A stretch of 64,000 nt of DNA from Bradyrhizobium retamae (GTDB taxonomy: Bacteria > Pseudomonadota > Alphaproteobacteria > Rhizobiales > Xanthobacteraceae), in the NCBI RefSeq assembly GCF_001440415.1, contig NZ_LLYA01000013.1:140951-204950 (forward strand), given 5' to 3'. Made by a program: the position numbers and the translations under genes. Under the pieces are notes generated by a model that had not been told where the DNA came from, did not search any database, and worked only from the letters and a program-made list of their open reading frames with translations. Below are positions 1-8,227 of the stretch, one piece after another (positions within the stretch are counted from its first letter, which is position 1; each line of letters opens with the position of its first letter).

Positions 1-408
1 ATCAAGGCGAGCCTGCGCCCGATCGTGATGATCACCTCGAACAACGAAAAGGAACTGCCGGACGCGTTTCTGCGCCGCTGCTTCTTCCACTACATCAAGT
101 TTCCCGACGCCGACACCATGGGCCGGATCGTCGACGTGCACTTCCCCGGCATCAAGAAGCGCCTGGTGGAGGAAGCCTTGCGCATCTTCTTCGAGGTGCG
201 CGAAGTGCCGGGTCTGAAGAAGAAGCCCTCGACCTCCGAGCTGCTCGACTGGCTCAAGCTGTTGCTGAACGAGGACATCACCCCGGAGATGCTGCGGGAG
301 CGCGATCCGCGCAAGCTGATCCCGCCGCTGCACGGCGCTCTCTTGAAGAACGAACAGGACGTGCACCTGTTCGAGCGGCTGGCGTTCCTCAGCCGACGCG
401 AAGTGTAG
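1..408 (+). CDS. MoxR-type AAA+ ATPase, 3' end only
   Basis: Partial gene: the frame is open from the first base and ends with TAG, leaving about 135 C-terminal residues. MITSNNEKELPDAFLRRC is a typical sensor-1 strand plus arginine-finger helix of MoxR AAA+ ATPases. The rest is the lid region, with KKKPSTSELLDWLKLLL as the sensor-2-like helix. MoxR ATPases act as chaperone-like factors, usually with von Willebrand A-domain partners that help metal or cofactor insertion. The partner gene would be outside the window. The gene is last in its transcript, since a strong hairpin with a T-rich tail follows 16 bp after the stop. The Walker motifs are missing only because the window starts inside the gene. 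Confidence 0.85.
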   Translation: MKASLRPIVMITSNNEKELPDAFLRRCFFHYIKFPDADTMGRIVDVHFPGIKKRLVEEALRIFFEVREVPGLKKKPSTSELLDWLKLLLNEDITPEMLRERDPRKLIPPLHGALLKNEQDVHLFERLAFLSRREV

Positions 409-423
409 TTGCTGACGACCGCG

Positions 424-456
424 ACGCCAGAACCTGAGGTTCTGGCGTTTTGCTTT
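424..456 (+). terminator. Rho-independent terminator after the MoxR gene
   Basis: The arms ACGCCAGAACC (424-434) and GGTTCTGGCGT (438-448) pair perfectly over 11 bp around a 3-nt loop and run into TTTGCTTTT. It lies between the MoxR stop and the start of the monooxygenase at 494, so the two genes are probably separate transcripts. Confidence 0.9.
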
Positions 457-493
457 TCGTAAGACACGACAAACCAAAAAAAGAACAGGGAAG

Positions 494-1996
494 ATGAACG
501 TTCAAAGCCAGATCGACGCAACGTCGCCCCGCACGACCGAGCATTTCGACGTCCTGATCGCCGGTGCCGGCATCTCCGGCGTCGGCGCGGCCTATCACCT
601 CACCACGCAATGCCCGGGAACGACGTTCGTGGCGCTGGAGGCACAGGAGACATTCGGCGGCACCTGGACCACCCATCGCTATCCCGGCATCCGCTCCGAC
701 AGCGATCTCCACACCTTCGGTTATCGGTTCAAGCCGTGGACGTCAGCACCGATCGCCAGTGCCAAGGAAATCCTCGAATACATGGGCGAGGTGATCGAGG
801 AAAACGATCTCGCCCGGCACATCCGCTACCGGCACACCATCACTTCAGCGAAATGGTCGAGCGAGGAAAACCTCTGGACCATCGAGGCCACGCGCACCGA
901 CACCGGCGAGAGGCTGCGCTTCACCACCAATTTCTTCTGGATGTGTCAGGGCTATTACCGTCACACCGAGGGCTATACGCCGGAGTGGAAGGAGATGGCC
1001 AAGTTCAAGGGCCCGATCGTCCACCCGCAGAAATGGCCTGAAGACCTCGATTACAAGAACAAGCGCGTCGTCGTGATCGGCTCGGGTGCTACCGCAGCGA
1101 CGCTGATACCGGCGCTGGCTCCCGACTGCGCTCACGTCACCATGCTGCAGCGTTCGCCTACATATTTTCGCACCGGGCGCAATGCGATTGAGATCGCCGA
1201 GGAGCTGCGGAAACTACAGGTCGACGAAACCTGGATTCACGAAATCACACGACGGAAAATCCTGTTCGACCAGGACGCCTTCACCCGAAAGACGTTTGCG
1301 GAACCGGAAGCCGCCAAGAAGGATCTGTTGTCGGCGGTCGAAGCCTATCTCGGCAAGGACTACGACATCGCGACCCACTTCACGCCAAAATACCGGCCGT
1401 GGCGGCAGCGCATCGCCTTCATTCCCGACGGTGACCTGTTCCAGGGCATCAAGTCCGGCAAGGCTTCCGTCGTTACCGACGAGATCGACCGCTTCACAGA
1501 GAAGGGAATCCTGCTGAAATCCGGCAAGGAACTGGAAGCCGACATCATCGTTACCGCGACCGGCTTCAACCTCTGCGCCACCGGCGACATCGAGTTTGCC
1601 ATCGATGGCAAGCCGCTCGACTTCGCCGACACCGTGACCTATCGCGGCATGATGTTCACCGGCGTACCCAACCTCGTCTGGGTGTTCGGCTATTTCCGCG
1701 CGAGCTGGACGCTGCGCGTCGATCTCGTTGCCGACTTCGTCTGCCGGCTGCTCACGCACATGAAGGAGACCGGCGCGAAAAAGGTAACGCCGCAGCTTCG
1801 TCCCGAAGACCACAACATGCCGCTGTTGCCGTGGATCGATCCGGAAAATTTCAATCCTGGCTACATGATGCGCGGCATGCACCTGCTGCCCAAGCGCGGC
1901 GATAAGCCGGAATGGCAGCACAACCAGGACTACTGGGCGGAAAAGGACGAGTTTCCGGCGATCGACCTCAAGGACAAGGCATTCGTTTACGGCTGA
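494..1996 (+). CDS. Flavin-binding Baeyer-Villiger-type monooxygenase
   Basis: A 500-aa class B flavoprotein monooxygenase, expected to insert oxygen into ketones or oxidise heteroatoms using FAD and NADPH. The first Rossmann GxGxxG is G24-x-G26-x-x-G29 (FAD). The Baeyer-Villiger fingerprint FxGxxxHxxxWP is present as FKGPIVHPQKWP at residues 171-182. The second dinucleotide fold is GSGATA at 196-201 (NADPH). Length is normal for the family. The start ATG is preceded by a purine-rich AGGGAAG. It stands alone after a terminator and converges on the methyltransferase, whose stop is 43 bp away. Substrate cannot be told from sequence. Confidence 0.88.
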   Translation: MNVQSQIDATSPRTTEHFDVLIAGAGISGVGAAYHLTTQCPGTTFVALEAQETFGGTWTTHRYPGIRSDSDLHTFGYRFKPWTSAPIASAKEILEYMGEVIEENDLARHIRYRHTITSAKWSSEENLWTIEATRTDTGERLRFTTNFFWMCQGYYRHTEGYTPEWKEMAKFKGPIVHPQKWPEDLDYKNKRVVVIGSGATAATLIPALAPDCAHVTMLQRSPTYFRTGRNAIEIAEELRKLQVDETWIHEITRRKILFDQDAFTRKTFAEPEAAKKDLLSAVEAYLGKDYDIATHFTPKYRPWRQRIAFIPDGDLFQGIKSGKASVVTDEIDRFTEKGILLKSGKELEADIIVTATGFNLCATGDIEFAIDGKPLDFADTVTYRGMMFTGVPNLVWVFGYFRASWTLRVDLVADFVCRLLTHMKETGAKKVTPQLRPEDHNMPLLPWIDPENFNPGYMMRGMHLLPKRGDKPEWQHNQDYWAEKDEFPAIDLKDKAFVYG

Positions 1997-2039
1997 AGCC
2001 GGCCGCCGGGTGAAGGCTGCATCCCCTCATCCGGCGCCT

Positions 2040-3056
2040 TCAGATTGGACGCGCCTCAATCACGTTGAAGCGGCCGGCAGGGTAGCTCGTGACCAGATCG
2101 AAGCTGCTCTGGCCGAACAACTCGCGGTACTGTCGCTCGGTGCGCTCGAGCCCTCCCGGCCCGCGAAGCATGTTCAGATCACTCAGCGCCTGCTCCTTGT
2201 CCTCGTCCGCCATGGATGGCCGCTCCGGCATCAGCCGTTCGACCAGAAGCAGCTTGCCTGCGTCCGGGAGCGCCTTGCGACAGTTTTGCAGGATCGCGAT
2301 ACTGCGCGCATCATCCCAGTCGTGAATGATGCTCTTGAGGATGATCGCATCAGCGATCGCCGGCACGGCCTTGAAGAAATCGCCGGCCACAAATTCCACG
2401 CGGTCATCGACACCGATCTGCCTGAGATGCTTGCTCGCGGCCTCGGCACATCTCGGAAGGTCGAAAACAGTTCCGCGCAGTTTGCTGTTTTGCTGCGCGA
2501 TGACGCCGAGCAATTCACCGGATCCGCCGCCGACGTCCATCAGGTGGCGTATCCGGCTGAAGTCATAGGACTGAAGGACATTCGGTGTGACAAGACGGGT
2601 AAGCTCCACCATCGCCACGTTGAACTTGTCCACAATCTCCGGCGTCCGGCCCATCAGCTCGAAGCTGTCATCGACGCCTTGCAGTTGCGCCGCGGTCTTG
2701 CCGGTCATGATCGATTCAAGCATTCCGCTCCAGTATTTTGAAATCAGTTCGGTCTCAAGGATTGCCCAGCCCTTGACCGAATGCGTTGCCGAGCTATCGA
2801 GGCAGGCACCCATGTCCGTCAACGCATAGCGATCTTCGCCGGTTCGCGAACAGATGCCGATGGTGGAAAGCGCGGTAAGCAGGCGTCCGAGCGACCGCTC
2901 ATCCGCGCCGGTTGCCTTGGCGAGCTTGCCGACCGTCTGCGGTCCGTAGCTCAACAACTCGGCGAGCCCCAGTCTGGCCGCGACATAGATCACCGCCGTA
3001 ACACGTTGCGACTGGATCAAGTCGAAAAGCCTGAGGGCCGATACTTGCGATGACAT
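2040..3056 (-). CDS. SAM-dependent O-methyltransferase (Methyltransf_2 type)
   Basis: A 338-aa class I methyltransferase of the plant/bacterial O-methyltransferase type. The N-terminal winged-helix dimerisation part (about 10-85) is followed by the SAM fold with glycine loop DVGGGSG at 174-180. HDWDD, with H245, occupies the place of the catalytic histidine of this family. A strong Shine-Dalgarno AGGAGG lies 4 bp before the ATG. It would methylate a hydroxyl, often phenolic, on an unknown small molecule. Its neighbour across the intergenic region is a vanillate O-demethylase, so opposite methyl chemistry on related aromatics is possible, but that is inference. Confidence 0.85.
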   Translation of the reverse strand: MSSQVSALRLFDLIQSQRVTAVIYVAARLGLAELLSYGPQTVGKLAKATGADERSLGRLLTALSTIGICSRTGEDRYALTDMGACLDSSATHSVKGWAILETELISKYWSGMLESIMTGKTAAQLQGVDDSFELMGRTPEIVDKFNVAMVELTRLVTPNVLQSYDFSRIRHLMDVGGGSGELLGVIAQQNSKLRGTVFDLPRCAEAASKHLRQIGVDDRVEFVAGDFFKAVPAIADAIILKSIIHDWDDARSIAILQNCRKALPDAGKLLLVERLMPERPSMADEDKEQALSDLNMLRGPGGLERTERQYRELFGQSSFDLVTSYPAGRFNVIEARPI

Positions 3057-3341
3057 CGTGCCTCCTATCTCCGCATTGTTTTGCGGCAGCCGGATCTTCC
3101 GAAAGCCGAACGATCAGCGGTCCAGGTTGAACCACGACTGCGAGAACATCGTCGCGGTTGCGTCCCATTGGTCACGGGCTTGGATCGACGCTGCAGCTTT
3201 CGTCGACCGTCGCCCAGGCGAGCGCAGCGGTCATTTCCCTGATGACGCGTGCAGGCCTGCCGCGCGCAGAAGCCCCCGCTCCGCCTGCGATCAAGGTGAC
3301 CGCAAACCGGGAGTGGCCAAATGAGATAGTTCACAAACCAT

Positions 3342-3350
3342 ATGTATACT
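3342..3350 (+). promoter_or_regulatory. Upstream GTATAC operator-like site
   Basis: ATGTATACT repeats the TGTATAC core found over the vanA -10 box. The two GTATAC centres (3346.5 and 3409.5) are 63 bp apart, six turns of B-DNA, so two bound dimers would lie on the same face. FadR/VanR-class GntR proteins bind short palindromes of this general size; assignment to the neighbouring vanR is inference. Confidence 0.45.
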
Positions 3351-3384
3351 TTCATGGTATTTTCACACCGTTATTTTGCACCAT

Positions 3385-3414
3385 TTGCCATTTATTCGCG
3401 TTCTCTGTATACAT
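3385..3414 (+). promoter_or_regulatory. vanA promoter with operator over the -10 box
   Basis: TTGCCA (3385-3390) and TATACA (3408-3413) are separated by exactly 17 bp and fit a housekeeping -35/-10 pair. The palindrome TGTATACA (3406-3413) covers the -10 element, so a bound repressor would block polymerase. A start near 3420 would give a leader of about 20 nt carrying AGGGAG (3427-3432) 8 bp before the vanA ATG. Confidence 0.6.
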
Positions 3415-3440
3415 GCTGCACTCAGTAGGGAGCGCAAACC

Positions 3441-4490
3441 ATGCCGTCTTCATTTCCCCTCAATGCCTGGTACGCCGCCGCCTGGGACGTCGACGTCAAG
3501 CACGCGCTGTTTCCGCGCACGATCTGCGGGAAGCATGTCGTGATGTACCGCCAGTCCAACGGGCGGGTCTGCGCGCTCGAGGACGCCTGCTGGCACCGCC
3601 TGGTGCCGCTATCGAAGGGTCGGCTCGACCGCGACATTGTCGTCTGCGGCTATCACGGGCTGAAATTCAATGCGCAGGGCCGCTGCACCTACATGCCCTC
3701 GCAGGAGACCATCAACCCGTCCGCCTGCGTGCGTTCCTATCCGGTGGTCGAGCGCCATCGTTTCATCTGGCTGTGGATGGGCGATCCGGCGCTGGCCGAT
3801 CCCGCGCTGGTGCCCGACATGCACTGGAACGACGACCCGGCCTGGGCGGGCGACGGCAAAACCATTCACGTCAAATGCGACTACCGCCTCGTGGTCGATA
3901 ATCTGATGGACCTGACCCACGAAACCTTCGTGCATGGCTCCAGCATCGGCAATGATCACGTGGCCGAAGCCCCGTTCGACGTCACCCATGGCGACAAGAC
4001 GGTCACCGTGACGCGCTGGATGAAGGGCATCGACGCGCCGCCGTTCTGGGCCGCGCAGTTGCAGAAGCCGGGCCCGGTCGACCGCTGGCAGATCATCCAT
4101 TTCCAGGCGCCCGGCACCGTCAACATCGACGTCGGCGTGGCGCCCGCCGGCACCGGCGCGCCGGAAGGCGACCGCTCGCAGGGCGTCAACGGCTTTGTGC
4201 TCAACACCATGACGCCGGAGACCGACACTACCTGTCATTATTTCTGGGCCTTCGTCCGCAATTACCGGACGACCGAACAGAAACTGACCACCGAAATTCG
4301 CGAAGGCGTGTCGAACATCTTCCACGAGGATGAAATCATCCTCGAAGCGCAGCAGCGTGCGATGGACGAGAATCCGGATCGCACGTTCTACAATCTCAAC
4401 ATCGATGCGGGAGCGATGTGGGCGCGGCGCGTGATCGACCGGATGGTGGCGCGCGAGAGCGCACCGCAGACCATGCAAGCTGCGGAGTGA
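3441..4490 (+). CDS. vanA: Vanillate O-demethylase oxygenase subunit (Rieske)
   Basis: A 349-aa Rieske non-haem iron oxygenase, the normal length for VanA. The 2Fe-2S centre ligands are C50-W-H52 and C69-G-Y-H72. The mononuclear iron site is in NLMDLTHETFVH, with H160 and H165 and acidic residues D153 and D157. With its reductase it converts vanillate to protocatechuate plus formaldehyde, feeding the beta-ketoadipate route. vanR follows after 4 bp and vanB after that, all on one strand. Related O-demethylases acting on other methoxybenzoates share this architecture, so vanillate is the likely but unproved substrate. It is expressed from an AT-rich promoter that carries a palindromic operator. 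Confidence 0.85.
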   Translation: MPSSFPLNAWYAAAWDVDVKHALFPRTICGKHVVMYRQSNGRVCALEDACWHRLVPLSKGRLDRDIVVCGYHGLKFNAQGRCTYMPSQETINPSACVRSYPVVERHRFIWLWMGDPALADPALVPDMHWNDDPAWAGDGKTIHVKCDYRLVVDNLMDLTHETFVHGSSIGNDHVAEAPFDVTHGDKTVTVTRWMKGIDAPPFWAAQLQKPGPVDRWQIIHFQAPGTVNIDVGVAPAGTGAPEGDRSQGVNGFVLNTMTPETDTTCHYFWAFVRNYRTTEQKLTTEIREGVSNIFHEDEIILEAQQRAMDENPDRTFYNLNIDAGAMWARRVIDRMVARESAPQTMQAAE

Positions 4491-4494
4491 GGAA

Positions 4495-5247
4495 ATGAGC
4501 GAGCGCGACGCCGAACGTTCCGTGTCGCAGACCGTGCGGGCGCAACTCGCGCTGCGCGACATGATCCTGTCCGGGCGGCTGCGCCCGGGCGAACGCATCA
4601 GCGAATTGCAGGCGGTCGATATCACCGGCGTGTCGCGGACGCCGGTGCGGCTGGCGCTGGTGCGGCTGGAGGACGAAGGGCTGTTGCAGGCGATCCCGTC
4701 CGGCGGCTTCATGGTGAAAGCGTTCACCGAGCGCGACATTCTGGATTCGATCGAGCTGCGCGGCACGCTTGAGGGCCTCGCCGCGCGCTTTGCGGCCGAG
4801 CGCGGCGTCAGCGCGCGTAGCCTTGAGCCGCTCAAGGAGTGCCTTGCCGATCTCGATCAACTGGTCCGGCAGGATCAGATCTCGGTCGAAGCCTTTTCTG
4901 CCTATGTGACAATGAACGCGCGCTTCCACGCGCTGCTCAATGAACTGTCCGCCAGCGCGCCGCTGATCCGGGAGATCGACCGCGTCTCGGCGCTGCCGTT
5001 TGCTTCGCCAAGCGCGTTCGTAATGGCGCAGTCGGCGCTGCCGGAAGCGCACCAGATCCTGCTGATCGGGCAGGATCATCACCGCGTTGTGGTCGATGCG
5101 ATCGAGAACCGCGAGGGCGCGCGGGCCGAAGCCGTGATGCGAGAACATTCCCGCCTCGCCGCGCGCAACTTGCGGCTCGCGATCCGAAACCGCACGCATC
5201 TCGATTTGCTGCCCGCACTCGCCCTTTTGAAATCGCCAGTCGAATAG
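4495..5247 (+). CDS. vanR: GntR-family (FCD) regulator, probable VanR repressor
   Basis: A 250-aa regulator with a GntR winged helix-turn-helix (about 10-78; SRTPVRLALVRLEDEGLL is the recognition region) and an FCD ligand domain after it. The ATG overlaps the purine-rich end of vanA (GAGGAAATG), and only 4 bp separate it from the vanA stop. In other proteobacteria VanR represses vanAB until vanillate binds. Here the regulator lies between the two enzyme genes, so repressor and enzymes would be made from one message and autoregulated. The symbol is given from context and family rather than from a diagnostic motif. Confidence 0.78.
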   Translation: MSERDAERSVSQTVRAQLALRDMILSGRLRPGERISELQAVDITGVSRTPVRLALVRLEDEGLLQAIPSGGFMVKAFTERDILDSIELRGTLEGLAARFAAERGVSARSLEPLKECLADLDQLVRQDQISVEAFSAYVTMNARFHALLNELSASAPLIREIDRVSALPFASPSAFVMAQSALPEAHQILLIGQDHHRVVVDAIENREGARAEAVMREHSRLAARNLRLAIRNRTHLDLLPALALLKSPVE

Positions 5248-5255
5248 AGTAGCCC

Positions 5256-6236
5256 ATGCGTTTTGCCGAGCAATGGAGCTGGTGCACTGTCGAATCTATC
5301 CGCGACGTGACGCCGACGATCCGCGAATTCCGCCTGCGTCCTGAAAGCGGTCGAGTAGCGCCCCACCCGGCAGGCAGCCATATCGGCGTCTCCGTGCTGA
5401 TCGATGGACAGCCGGCGCGGCGCTCCTATTCGCTGGTGGAGAACGACGACGCCGGCACTTATCGAATCGCGGTGCGGCTGGCGCCGGATAGCCGCGGCGG
5501 CTCGCGCGGCATGTGGAATTTGCGAGCTGGCGCGCGGATCGAAATCTGCAACCCAAGCTCGCTGCTGGACGTCGATTGGACGCGGCGAAATTATTGCCTG
5601 ATCGCGGGCGGCATCGGCATCACGCCGATTACCGGTATCGCCGCCGCGCTGTACCGCAGAAATATCGACGCCACGTTGCACTACGCGGTGAAATCGCGCG
5701 GTGATGCAGCCTTCGTCGACGAACTCTCCGCGCTGCTCGGCAATCGATTGGTCGTGCACGCCTCCGACGAAGGCGCGCGGCTCGATCTGAACGCCACCTT
5801 CCGCGCGTTACCGGATGACGCCATCGCCGTGATGTGCGGGCCGATGCGGATGCTGGAAGCGGCGCGGCGCGCCTGGAACGAGGCAGGTAGAGCGCCTGCC
5901 GATCTCCGCTACGAGACCTTCGGCTCCAGCGGCTTGATGCCGACGGCGGAATTCCGGGTGCGGCTGAAGGATATGGACACCGAACTGGTCGTGCCGCAGA
6001 ACAGCTCGATGCTGGATGCGCTGAACGGCGCCGGCTTCGAGGTGATATCGGACTGCCAGCGCGGCGAATGCGGCGTCTGCGCGGTCGACGTCGTCGCGGT
6101 CGAGGGCGAGATCGACCACCGCGACGTGTTCTTCAGCGATCAGCAGAAGCAGGACAACCGCAAGATCTGTACGTGCGTGTCGCGGGCGATCGGCGTGGTG
6201 ACAATCGACACGCTGTACCGGGCGGAGGCTGTCTAG
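5256..6236 (+). CDS. vanB: Vanillate O-demethylase reductase
   Basis: A 326-aa ferredoxin reductase of the phthalate-dioxygenase-reductase type. Order: flavin-binding barrel with RRSYS (55-59), NAD-binding fold with GGIGITP (118-124), and a C-terminal plant-type 2Fe-2S ferredoxin with C267-x4-C272-x2-C275 and C305. It passes electrons from NADH through flavin and 2Fe-2S to the VanA Rieske centre. It starts 8 bp after vanR and completes the vanA-vanR-vanB unit. Length and domain order are those of VanB. Confidence 0.85.
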   Translation: MRFAEQWSWCTVESIRDVTPTIREFRLRPESGRVAPHPAGSHIGVSVLIDGQPARRSYSLVENDDAGTYRIAVRLAPDSRGGSRGMWNLRAGARIEICNPSSLLDVDWTRRNYCLIAGGIGITPITGIAAALYRRNIDATLHYAVKSRGDAAFVDELSALLGNRLVVHASDEGARLDLNATFRALPDDAIAVMCGPMRMLEAARRAWNEAGRAPADLRYETFGSSGLMPTAEFRVRLKDMDTELVVPQNSSMLDALNGAGFEVISDCQRGECGVCAVDVVAVEGEIDHRDVFFSDQQKQDNRKICTCVSRAIGVVTIDTLYRAEAV

Positions 6237-6334
6237 CGCCTGGATCGGGCGCCGGACTCCGAGCCTCACGTAACGGACACGGATCTTCGGTTGATGACGC
6301 GAAGGTCATCCTTAGGGGCAAGGACGAATGCGAG

Positions 6335-7069
6335 CTATTGTTTTGACGACAGGTAGATCATCTTGCGCCCGCTATTCATCGCCTTGAGATTGTTGACGTA
6401 GTCCTCAGGGCGCTGCCAGCGGTGAGGAACTTTTAGTCCCATGAACTCCGCGATGCTACCGATAAACGCAGTGCAATTGGTGGTTTCAGCGTTCCAGACC
6501 GGTGAACTCGCCTGTAATTTCTTGATGTATGCGAAAACTCTTTTTGCGTCCGGCTCATTCAGGTAAACCCGGTAACTGGCGGTCAAGTACTGCGGATCAA
6601 GATCGCCATAGCTTGCCGTGGTCTCGGACGGCACCCACAGCAAATGACCAAGTACATAAGCTGCAGTGTCTCCCGCAGGGGTAAGGCCCGCGACTTCAAC
6701 TGCTCGCTCGCTTGTCTTCCCGAACCAGACGAAAGCGTGTCCCCAGCTCGCCGCTGTCCTGGCTCTGAAATCAACGTAGTACGGGCCCTTTGCTGCTCCC
6801 GATCCCGGCTTTCGAGTCGACTGTGGCGCCGGTTTCGATTCAATGGGCGCATCACTGGAAACAAGCGCGTTCGCGGCGGCGGCGCGCTTGTGGACCTCCC
6901 GTTTCTGGGAAACGAAACGGTCCGAGCGGGCGCGAGTGTCAATCTCGCGTGCTGAAGCTGATTGGATTTTGCACTGGAGCAAGACAGCGAGTGTGAATCC
7001 CGCAAGCAAGCATAGTCCCAACCGCTTCGGCCTATTTACCACGCTTCGCCCTTCAACTGTCGACGACAA
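6335..7069 (-). CDS. Exported hypothetical protein with His...Cys pair, possibly permuted NlpC/P60-like
   Basis: A 244-aa protein. An N-terminal hydrophobic stretch (about 16-32, then QSASA) looks like a signal peptide or anchor; a low-complexity basic linker runs to about residue 90. The remaining domain has a histidine in SWGHAFVW and, about 90 residues later, a cysteine in TTNCTAFIG. A His before a Cys in such contexts recalls circularly permuted papain-like (NlpC/P60, DUF4105-type) folds, but I cannot confirm this. If correct it would be a periplasmic amidase or peptidase. It converges with vanB and is followed upstream by a tiny secreted repeat protein. Confidence 0.6.
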   Translation of the reverse strand: MSSTVEGRSVVNRPKRLGLCLLAGFTLAVLLQCKIQSASAREIDTRARSDRFVSQKREVHKRAAAANALVSSDAPIESKPAPQSTRKPGSGAAKGPYYVDFRARTAASWGHAFVWFGKTSERAVEVAGLTPAGDTAAYVLGHLLWVPSETTASYGDLDPQYLTASYRVYLNEPDAKRVFAYIKKLQASSPVWNAETTNCTAFIGSIAEFMGLKVPHRWQRPEDYVNNLKAMNSGRKMIYLSSKQ

Positions 7070-7095
7070 AGGTCAGGATTCAGCGAGACCTTAAG

Positions 7096-7287
7096 TCAAT
7101 ACCGCGTATAGGGCCGCGGCGCGACAGGCGTCTTGCCGACTGGGGTCTTCCCGATTGGGGTCTTGCCAATCGGCATCTTGCCGATTTGGGCCTGCTGATA
7201 GACGGGCTGTGGACGCGGAACGTCGGCAGCGCCAGCGGCAGTCACCACGGCAAGCGTCGCACCCGCAATAATCACAATTTTCATCAC
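7096..7287 (-). CDS. Small secreted pentapeptide-repeat-like protein (GKTPx)
   Basis: A 63-aa product with a clear signal peptide (MMKIVIIAGATLAVVTAAGAA). The mature part is a run of 5-residue units IGKMP, IGKTP, IGKTP, VGKTP, VAPRP, basic and proline-rich, ending in RPYTRY. The DNA repeats are visible as near-identical 15-bp units at about 7130-7185. Function unknown. A short basic secreted repeat could bind envelope polyanions, which is speculation. The unit repeats can change number by slippage. It may share a transcript with the 244-aa gene that begins 27 bp downstream. Confidence 0.65.
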   Translation of the reverse strand: MMKIVIIAGATLAVVTAAGAADVPRPQPVYQQAQIGKMPIGKTPIGKTPVGKTPVAPRPYTRY

Positions 7288-7669
7288 GGTACTTTTTCCT
7301 CTAGGTTAGAAGGAACAAGGCAGTGAACTACTGCTCGTTCCACTCAGACACGCCGTGAACATGAGTGTCGGAATACGTCTACAGTGCGGCAGATCAGATA
7401 CGTTCGAACGATAGGTCTGCAGTGCGGCAGATATGAGACATGCGGGAACCTCGACCCCTATTGGGTCGATGGTGCGATAGCCGAACGCCATTGTCGCGCC
7501 AATCCATTTGATGGCGATGCCAAGGCGATATCGACGACGGGCCCACGTTGTTCGGCGAAGGATCAAAACTCGGAAGTCCGTAGGTGATCGGCAATAGAGT
7601 AACGGAGGCTGCCATGCGGGCAGCCTCTCTCCATACCTTGAAGCTATCCGCACGCGCTGCCTGCCCCCG
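7288..7669. other. Sparse intergenic stretch with an 18-bp direct repeat
   Basis: No supported gene in 382 bp. A minus-strand frame spanning 7306-7683 is open but has shadow-like composition. The only structure noted is the direct repeat at 7377-7432. Confidence 0.5.
7377..7432 (+). repeat. 18-bp direct repeat, 38-bp period
   Basis: GTCTACAGTGCGGCAGAT (7377-7394) recurs as GTCTGCAGTGCGGCAGAT (7415-7432) with one mismatch. The start-to-start distance is 38 bp. It could be a small local duplication; no matching third copy was noticed. Confidence 0.6.
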
Positions 7670-7915
7670 TCATGGGGACTCATCCCAACGTGGAGATGAA
7701 ACGACAGGGCTCACGCCCATCCCGAACTCACGCGTGGGCTTCCGATCGGTCCTTAACAACCGTTGTGCGGCCTCGGCGTTTGTGGCGCAGCGCTCGAGCC
7801 AGCGAGCCACGAGAAAATTAACCCGCACGGCAAATCGCCGTCGAGCCGCTGCCAGCACAGGCCTCGCGTCCAAGCTCTGATCGGATGGTTTCTTGACGTC
7901 GTTGCGGGCGTTCAT
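7670..7915 (-). CDS. Small basic hypothetical protein
   Basis: An 81-aa frame supported mainly by its start: the ATG is preceded by a near-perfect Shine-Dalgarno, AGGAGG five bases upstream. The N-terminal 60 residues are Arg- and Ala-rich with helix-like sequence (AAARRRFAVRVNFLVARWL) and no membrane segment long enough to call. No family recognised. The last 15 residues look less protein-like, so the gene could be truncated. It is isolated in a gene-poor stretch. Confidence 0.45.
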   Translation of the reverse strand: MNARNDVKKPSDQSLDARPVLAAARRRFAVRVNFLVARWLERCATNAEAAQRLLRTDRKPTREFGMGVSPVVSSPRWDESP

Positions 7916-8227
7916 CTTGCCCTCCTGCCGGTTCGGCGGAGGGAGCGGCCCTGCGCCGAGAGTTACACTCTTGCTTTGCGGATCAGCCCCGCTTCGAGCT
8001 GAAAGTTAGGACCTCGCGTCATCACGGACATGCACGACCAATCGGCGAGCCGAATAAGCGGCCGGACGTGGGCGGCAGTCTCTGCGATGTGTGTGCGCGC
8101 GTTACGCATTGCGGTCCTCAAGAGTGCAGGCAATTTCACCCGCGACGAATGTCACGATCTAAACGCAGAGAAATTCGGCGCGTCAAATACTTTATGCCAC
8201 GAGGTGCGGGATTTGTTGCGAGCCAGT

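Larger units (their letters stand above)
3057..3440. other. Divergent intergenic region, 384 bp
   Basis: No supported gene. The left part (to about 3320) is GC-rich and keeps protein-like but startless frames on the minus strand, possibly a decayed gene end. The right part (3321-3440) is abruptly AT-rich and holds the vanA promoter and two GTATAC operator-like sites described separately. Confidence 0.6.
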
